Positions 59,222 to 64,000 of a stretch of DNA of 64,000 nucleotides are shown piece by piece. A program made the position numbers and the translations under genes. The stretch comes from Azotobacter salinestris (GTDB lineage: Bacteria; Pseudomonadota; Gammaproteobacteria; Pseudomonadales; Pseudomonadaceae): assembly GCF_009363155.1 (NCBI RefSeq), contig NZ_CP045302.1:571001-635000 (forward strand), given 5' to 3'. Every line of letters begins with the position of its first letter. The first letter of the stretch is position 1. A model generated the notes under the pieces. It searched no databases. It was given only the letters and a program-made list of their open reading frames with translations, and was not told the DNA's origin.

Positions 59222-61072
59222 ATGGATCGGACCCTCCTACCGATGCGCCCCCTCTGTCTGCTGTTGCTCAGTGTGCTCACAAGTGCGCCAGCGGCTGCGC
59301 GCATCACCGAAAGCCATGGCTACGCCCAGTTCGGTGTGCTCAAGTACCCCGCCAACTTCCGCCATCTCGACTGGGTCAATCCCAAGGCTCCCAAGGGCGG
59401 CACACTGCGCCTGATGGCCCTCGGCACCTTCGATACGCTGAACCCCTACAGCTTCAAGGGGACCAGTCCGTCGGCGACGGCCGACTTCCTCCAGTACGGC
59501 ATCAGCGAGCTGAACGAGCCGCTGATGGTCGGCTCCGGAATGTACGACCCCTCCGGGGACGAGCCCGCGTCCAACTATGGCCTGATCGCCGAATCCGTCG
59601 AATACAACGAAAGCCGCAGCTGGGTGGTGTTCAACCTGCGCAAGGCAGCCCGCTTCCATGACGGCAAGCCGATCACCGCCGAGGACGTGGCCTTCTCCTA
59701 CCGCCTGCTCAGTCAGGAAGGACACCCCCAGTACCGCACCGAGCTGCGCGAGGTGCAGCGGGTCGACGTCCTCGGGCGCCAGCGCATCCGCTTCGTCTTC
59801 AAGCGCTCCGGCAATCCGCTGCTGATCCTGCGCCTCGGCGAACTACCGGTACTCCCCCGCCATTACTGGACAGGCCGCGACTTCAAGGCCACGACCTTCG
59901 AGCCGCCGCTGGGCAGCGGCCCCTACCGCGTCGTCCAGGTGCAGCCGGGGCGCCGCCTGGTGTTCGAGCGGGTGAAGAACTGGTGGGGCGCGAAGCTGCC
60001 GATCAACCGCGGCAAGTACAACTTCGACCGGGTGGAGGTGGACTTCTACCGCGACAGCGGAGTCGCTTTCGAGGCGTTCAAGGCCGGGCACTTCGACTTC
60101 TACATCGAGCACCAGGCGAAGAACTGGGCCAGGGGCTACCGCTTTCCGGCCGTGGAGACGGGTCAGGTGGTCCGCGCCGAAATTCCGCACCGGATCCCGA
60201 CGCAGACCCAGGCGCTGTTCATGAATACCCGACGCAGCTCCTTCGCCGATCCCAGGGTGCGCGAAGCCCTGGGGCTGATGTTCGATTTCGAATGGACCAA
60301 TCGCACCCTGTTCTACGGTGCCTACTGGCGTGCCGAGAGCTACTACCCGAACAGCGAGTTCTCCGCCACCGGCAAGCCCGAGGGCGAGGAGTGGCTGCTG
60401 CTGTCGAAACATCGCCAGCAATTGCCCGAGCGCCTGTTCCGCGAGCCCTTTCCGATGCCGAAGACCGACGGCCGTGGCATTCCGCGCGAGACCCTGCGCC
60501 GCGCCCTCGCCCTGCTCGGCGAAGCCGGCTGGAAGCTCTCCGGCCAGCAACTGGTCGATGCTCGCAGCCAGCCGCTGCGCTTCGAAATACTGCTGGTCAA
60601 CCCAAGCCTCGAGCGCATCCTCCAGCCCTACAGCGAGAACCTCGCCAGCATCGGCATTGAGGTCCGGCTGCGCACCGTGGATCGCGCCCAGTACAAGCAG
60701 CGGCTCGACCACTTCGACTACGACATGATCCTGCTGACCCTGCCGCAGACTCTCAGCCCTGGCCTCGAGCAATGGTTCTACTTCCACTCCAGCCAGGCTG
60801 GTGTGAGGGGCGGCAAGAACTACGCGGGCATCGCCAACCCGGTGGTCGACAGCCTGCTGGAAAGTCTTCTGGCGGCAAAGACCCGGGAGCAGCAGGTTGC
60901 CGCCACCCGAGCCCTGGATCGCGTCCTGCTCTGGCAGCACTACAGCATCCCGAACTGGTACATCAATCACCACCGTCTGGCGTACCGCAACCGGTTCGCC
61001 TTCGTCACCACGCCCCCCTACACCCTGGGCCTGCGTGCCTGGTGGCTGAAGACCAAGGAGAACGACCGATGA
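59222..61072 (+). CDS. nppA1: Peptide-type ABC transporter substrate-binding protein (NppA1-like)
   Basis: 616 residues, periplasmic solute-binding family 5. The signal peptide is in the first 27 residues; an ATG at 59243 is an alternative start. The family pattern is [45 protein letters not shown] and the late YFHSSQAGVRGGKNYAGI. It is the first of two tandem paralogues that, with the nppBCD genes, form the YejABEF/Npp transporter taking up peptide-linked compounds such as microcin C and peptidyl nucleosides. The stop overlaps the next start (ATGA). Confidence 0.88.
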   Translation: MDRTLLPMRPLCLLLLSVLTSAPAAARITESHGYAQFGVLKYPANFRHLDWVNPKAPKGGTLRLMALGTFDTLNPYSFKGTSPSATADFLQYGISELNEPLMVGSGMYDPSGDEPASNYGLIAESVEYNESRSWVVFNLRKAARFHDGKPITAEDVAFSYRLLSQEGHPQYRTELREVQRVDVLGRQRIRFVFKRSGNPLLILRLGELPVLPRHYWTGRDFKATTFEPPLGSGPYRVVQVQPGRRLVFERVKNWWGAKLPINRGKYNFDRVEVDFYRDSGVAFEAFKAGHFDFYIEHQAKNWARGYRFPAVETGQVVRAEIPHRIPTQTQALFMNTRRSSFADPRVREALGLMFDFEWTNRTLFYGAYWRAESYYPNSEFSATGKPEGEEWLLLSKHRQQLPERLFREPFPMPKTDGRGIPRETLRRALALLGEAGWKLSGQQLVDARSQPLRFEILLVNPSLERILQPYSENLASIGIEVRLRTVDRAQYKQRLDHFDYDMILLTLPQTLSPGLEQWFYFHSSQAGVRGGKNYAGIANPVVDSLLESLLAAKTREQQVAATRALDRVLLWQHYSIPNWYINHHRLAYRNRFAFVTTPPYTLGLRAWWLKTKENDR

Positions 61073-62904
61073 CGTCTTCACTGCGCTCCTTCCTGCTCAC
61101 CGCCGGCGCTAGCCTGCTGCTCGGCCTCGCCAGCCTGGCCCAGGCAGCCCCGCAACATGCCCTGACGCTCTATGGCGAAGCGCCGAAATACCCCGCTGAC
61201 TACCGGCATTTCGAGTACGTCAACCCGGATGCACCCAAGGGCGGCACCTTGCGCCAGGCCGGGTTCGGCAGCTTCGACAGCCTCAACCCCTTCATCAACA
61301 AGGGCGTCGCCGCCGACGAGATCGGCCTGGTCTATGACACCCTGACCCGCCACAGCCTCGACGAGCCCTTCACCGAATACGGCCTGCTCGCCGAGAAGAT
61401 CGAGCGGGCCCCCGACAACAGCTGGGTGCGCTTCCACCTGCGCCCCGAGGCGCGCTTCCACGATGGCCATCCGGTGACTGCCGAGGACGTGGTGTTCACC
61501 TTCGACACCCTGATGAAGGATGGCGCCCCCATGTATCGCGCCTACTATGCCGACGTCAGCCAGGCGGTCGCCGAGGACGAGCGGCGCGTGCGCTTCGATT
61601 TCAAGCATGCCGGCAACCGCGAGCTGCCGCTGATCCTCGGTCAGCTGGCGGTGCTGCCCAAGCACTGGTGGGAAGGCCGCGACTTCACCAAGTCCGGTAT
61701 GGAGCCGCCGCTGGGCAGCGGCCCGTACCGGATCGCCAGTGTCCAGCCCGGACGCAGCATCCGCTACGAGCGGGTCAAGGACTGGTGGGGCAAGGACTTG
61801 CCCGCCAACCGCGGCTTCTACAATTTCGATGCGGTGCAGATCGACTACTACCGCGACAACACCGTCGCCCTGGAGGCCCTCAAGGCCGGGCAGTTCGACT
61901 ACTGGCTGGAGACCAGCGCGAAGAACTGGGCGACTGCCTACGACGTTCCCGCGGTCAAGAACGGTCAGTTGGTCAAGGAAGAGATCGCCAACAACAACCC
62001 GACCGGCATGCAGGGCTTCGTCTTCAATATCCGCCGGCCGCTGTTCCAGGACCGCCGGGTACGCGAGGCCCTGGCCCTGCTGTTCGACTTCGAGTGGACC
62101 AACCGCCAGTTGTTCAACGGCGCCTATACCCGCACCCGCAGCTATTTCGACAATTCCGAGCTGGCCTCCCGCGGCCTGCCCGATGCGGCCGAGCTGAAGA
62201 TCCTCGAGCCGCTGCGTGAGCAGATTCCGCCGGAGGTCTTCAGCAGCGAATTCCGCCCGCCGGTCAGCGACGGCAGCGGCATCGTCCGCGACCAGCAGCG
62301 GCGCGCCTACCAGCTGCTGCAGGAGGCCGGCTGGCGGGTCGAGGGCGACCGCATGCTGGATGCCAAGGGCCAGCCGGTGCGCATCGAGTTCCTCCTCGTC
62401 CAGGCCGATTTCGAGCGCATTCTGCTGCCCTACAAGCGCAATCTCGCCGATCTCGGCATCAACCTGGAGATCCGCCGGGTGGATGTCTCCCAGTACATCA
62501 ACCGCCTGCGCTCGCGCGACTTCGACATGATGGTCGGCGGTTTCGCCCAGTCCAACTCGCCCGGTAACGAACAGCGCGAATACTGGCACTCGGACAGCGC
62601 CGACAACCCGGGCAGCCGCAACTTCATCGGCCTCAAGGATCAGGCCATCGACCGCCTGGTCGATGGCCTGATCCAGGCCGACACCCGCGACAGCCTGATC
62701 GCCCACACCCGTACCCTGGACCGGGTGCTGTTGTGGGGCCACTACGTGGTGCCCAACTGGCACATCAAGACCTGGCGGGTGGCCTACTGGAATCGTCTCG
62801 CCCACCCGAAGGTGACCCCGCGCTACGACATCGGCCTGTACACCTGGTGGAGCAAATCCGAGCCCGCAGCCGCCTCGGACGCGCCGGCGACCACGGAGCG
62901 CTGA
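61069..62904 (+). CDS. nppA2: Peptide-type ABC transporter substrate-binding protein (NppA2/YejA-like)
   Basis: 611 residues with signal peptide [26 protein letters not shown]. It is a tandem paralogue of the preceding gene: [49 protein letters not shown] and [18 protein letters not shown] correspond one for one. Of the two it is nearer to E. coli YejA by overall layout. The gene ends 1 base before the permease start. Confidence 0.88.
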   Translation: MTSSLRSFLLTAGASLLLGLASLAQAAPQHALTLYGEAPKYPADYRHFEYVNPDAPKGGTLRQAGFGSFDSLNPFINKGVAADEIGLVYDTLTRHSLDEPFTEYGLLAEKIERAPDNSWVRFHLRPEARFHDGHPVTAEDVVFTFDTLMKDGAPMYRAYYADVSQAVAEDERRVRFDFKHAGNRELPLILGQLAVLPKHWWEGRDFTKSGMEPPLGSGPYRIASVQPGRSIRYERVKDWWGKDLPANRGFYNFDAVQIDYYRDNTVALEALKAGQFDYWLETSAKNWATAYDVPAVKNGQLVKEEIANNNPTGMQGFVFNIRRPLFQDRRVREALALLFDFEWTNRQLFNGAYTRTRSYFDNSELASRGLPDAAELKILEPLREQIPPEVFSSEFRPPVSDGSGIVRDQQRRAYQLLQEAGWRVEGDRMLDAKGQPVRIEFLLVQADFERILLPYKRNLADLGINLEIRRVDVSQYINRLRSRDFDMMVGGFAQSNSPGNEQREYWHSDSADNPGSRNFIGLKDQAIDRLVDGLIQADTRDSLIAHTRTLDRVLLWGHYVVPNWHIKTWRVAYWNRLAHPKVTPRYDIGLYTWWSKSEPAAASDAPATTER

Positions 62905-62905
62905 G

Positions 62906-63991
62906 ATGTTCGCCTATATTCTGCGCCGCCTGCTGCTGATCGTACCGACCCTGCTCGGCATCCTGCTGCTCAACTTCGTCATCATCCAGGCCGCCCCCGG
63001 CGGCCCGGTGGAGCAGGCCATCGCCAAGCTGGAAGGCTTCGAGGCCGCTGCCGGCGGCGCCACCGGACGCATCTCCGGCGGCGGCGGCGAAGTTTCCGCA
63101 GGCAGCTCCCGCTACCGCGGCGCCCAGGGACTGGACCCCGAACTGATCGCCGAGATCGAACGCATGTACGGCTTCGACAAGCCGGCCCACGAGCGCTTCT
63201 GGCTGATGCTGACCAACTATCTGAAGCTGGACTTCGGCGAAAGCTTCTTCCGCGACGCCACGGTCGTCGACCTGATCCTCGAGAAGATGCCGGTGTCGAT
63301 CTCCCTGGGGCTGTGGAGCACGCTGATCATGTACCTGGTGTCCATTCCCCTGGGGATCGCCAAGGCGGTGCGCCACGGCAGCGCCTTCGACGTCTGGACC
63401 AGTTCGGCGATCATCGTCGGCTATGCGATCCCGGCCTTTTTGTTCGCCATCCTGCTGATCGTGCTGTTCGCCGGCGGCAGCTACTTCGACTGGTTCCCGC
63501 TGCGCGGGCTGACCTCGAACAACTTCGACGAACTCAGCCTGGGCGGCAAGATCCTCGACTACTTCTGGCACCTGGCCCTGCCGGTGACCGCCCTGGTGAT
63601 CGGCAACTTCGCCACCCTCACCCTGCTGACCAAGAACAGCTTCCTCGACGAGATCAACAAGCAGTACGTGGTGACCGCGCGCGCCAAGGGTCTGTCGAAG
63701 AACCGCGTGCTCTACGGACACGTGTTCCGCAACGCCATGCTGATCGTCATCGCCGGCTTCCCTTCGACCTTCATCGGCCTGTTCTTCACCGGCTCGCTGC
63801 TGATCGAGGTGATCTTCTCCCTCGACGGCCTCGGCCTGCTGAGCTTCGAGGCGGCGATCAACCGCGACTATCCGGTGGTGTTCGGCACCCTCTTCATCTT
63901 CACCTTGCTGGGACTGGTCGTGAAACTGATCGGCGATCTCACCTACACCCTGGTCGATCCGCGCATCGACTTCGAAAGCCGGGAGAGCTGA
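62906..63991 (+). CDS. nppB: Peptide ABC transporter permease (NppB/YejB-like)
   Basis: 361-residue inner-membrane permease. The first segment ([33 protein letters not shown]) is the family's N-terminus. A glycine/serine-rich periplasmic insert ([19 protein letters not shown]) is followed by the core of five further segments and the coupling loop ([27 protein letters not shown]). It belongs with the two binding proteins upstream. Confidence 0.93.
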   Translation: MFAYILRRLLLIVPTLLGILLLNFVIIQAAPGGPVEQAIAKLEGFEAAAGGATGRISGGGGEVSAGSSRYRGAQGLDPELIAEIERMYGFDKPAHERFWLMLTNYLKLDFGESFFRDATVVDLILEKMPVSISLGLWSTLIMYLVSIPLGIAKAVRHGSAFDVWTSSAIIVGYAIPAFLFAILLIVLFAGGSYFDWFPLRGLTSNNFDELSLGGKILDYFWHLALPVTALVIGNFATLTLLTKNSFLDEINKQYVVTARAKGLSKNRVLYGHVFRNAMLIVIAGFPSTFIGLFFTGSLLIEVIFSLDGLGLLSFEAAINRDYPVVFGTLFIFTLLGLVVKLIGDLTYTLVDPRIDFESRES

Positions 63992-63993
63992 CG

Positions 63994-64000
63994 ATGAAAC
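63994..64000 (+). CDS. Start of next gene, cut by window edge (expected second permease)
   Basis: An ATG at 63994, two bases after the nppB stop with GGGAGAG upstream, opens a frame of which only ATG AAA C is visible. By gene order it should be the second permease (NppC/YejE). Confidence 0.55.

Overview
The window looks like chromosome of a high-GC gammaproteobacterium of the Pseudomonas/Azotobacter lineage, most probably Azotobacter. Three things point there: a block in Pseudomonas order (npp/yej peptide transporter, mltD, gloB, methyltransferase, rnhA, dnaQ, ldcA), a nitrogenase-associated ArsC-like protein, and a complete arsABCD phenolic-lipid operon, the system known from Azotobacter cysts. 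The species is not resolved. No rRNA, tRNA or CRISPR was seen.

Layout. 1-2620: end of a DUF2267 gene, RNase Z, and a lipoprotein of unknown role. 3065-13767 (minus strand): a copper operon with a giant multicopper oxidase of the manganese-oxidase type, a YVTN beta-propeller protein, two SCO copper chaperones and a cytochrome c fused to a LivK-like binding protein. The oxidase gene is split by a frameshift in a G7 tract. 14225-18278: metH and a small partner gene. 18400-20480: a patchy accessory stretch with REP-like palindromes around an AT-rich gene carrying a HEPN RNase motif, a DUF393 remnant and a LecA-like lectin-fold protein. 20544-31232: ordinary housekeeping and redox genes (cho, ZIP transporter, thioredoxin, grxB, dbpA, an RlmN/Cfr-like radical SAM enzyme, a VOC protein, a frameshifted DUF6714-like gene and a methyltransferase).

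31229-51092 (minus strand) is the centrepiece: an 11-gene, roughly 20 kb array. arsA (type I FAS/PKS with two nitronate-monooxygenase-like modules, KS, AT, ACP and KR) and arsD (dehydratase plus phosphopantetheinyl transferase) should build long acyl chains. Two type III PKSs (arsB, arsC) should cyclise these to alkylresorcinols and alkylpyrones. Downstream, on the same strand with short gaps, lie a LolD/LolE-type ABC transporter, a LolA-like periplasmic carrier, an outer-membrane beta-barrel, a glycosyltransferase, a stand-alone acyltransferase and a DUF2147 protein. Together these read as a synthesis-to-envelope route for phenolic lipids. The four ars enzymes are known from Azotobacter; the export and decoration module is the part I would regard as poorly described. 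A 1.3 kb AT-rich region with palindromes lies upstream of arsA.

52374-64000 returns to the core genome: ldcA, dnaQ, rnhA and a methyltransferase on the minus strand, then gloB, mltD and the nppA1-nppA2-nppB transporter genes on the plus strand, with the next gene starting at the window edge.
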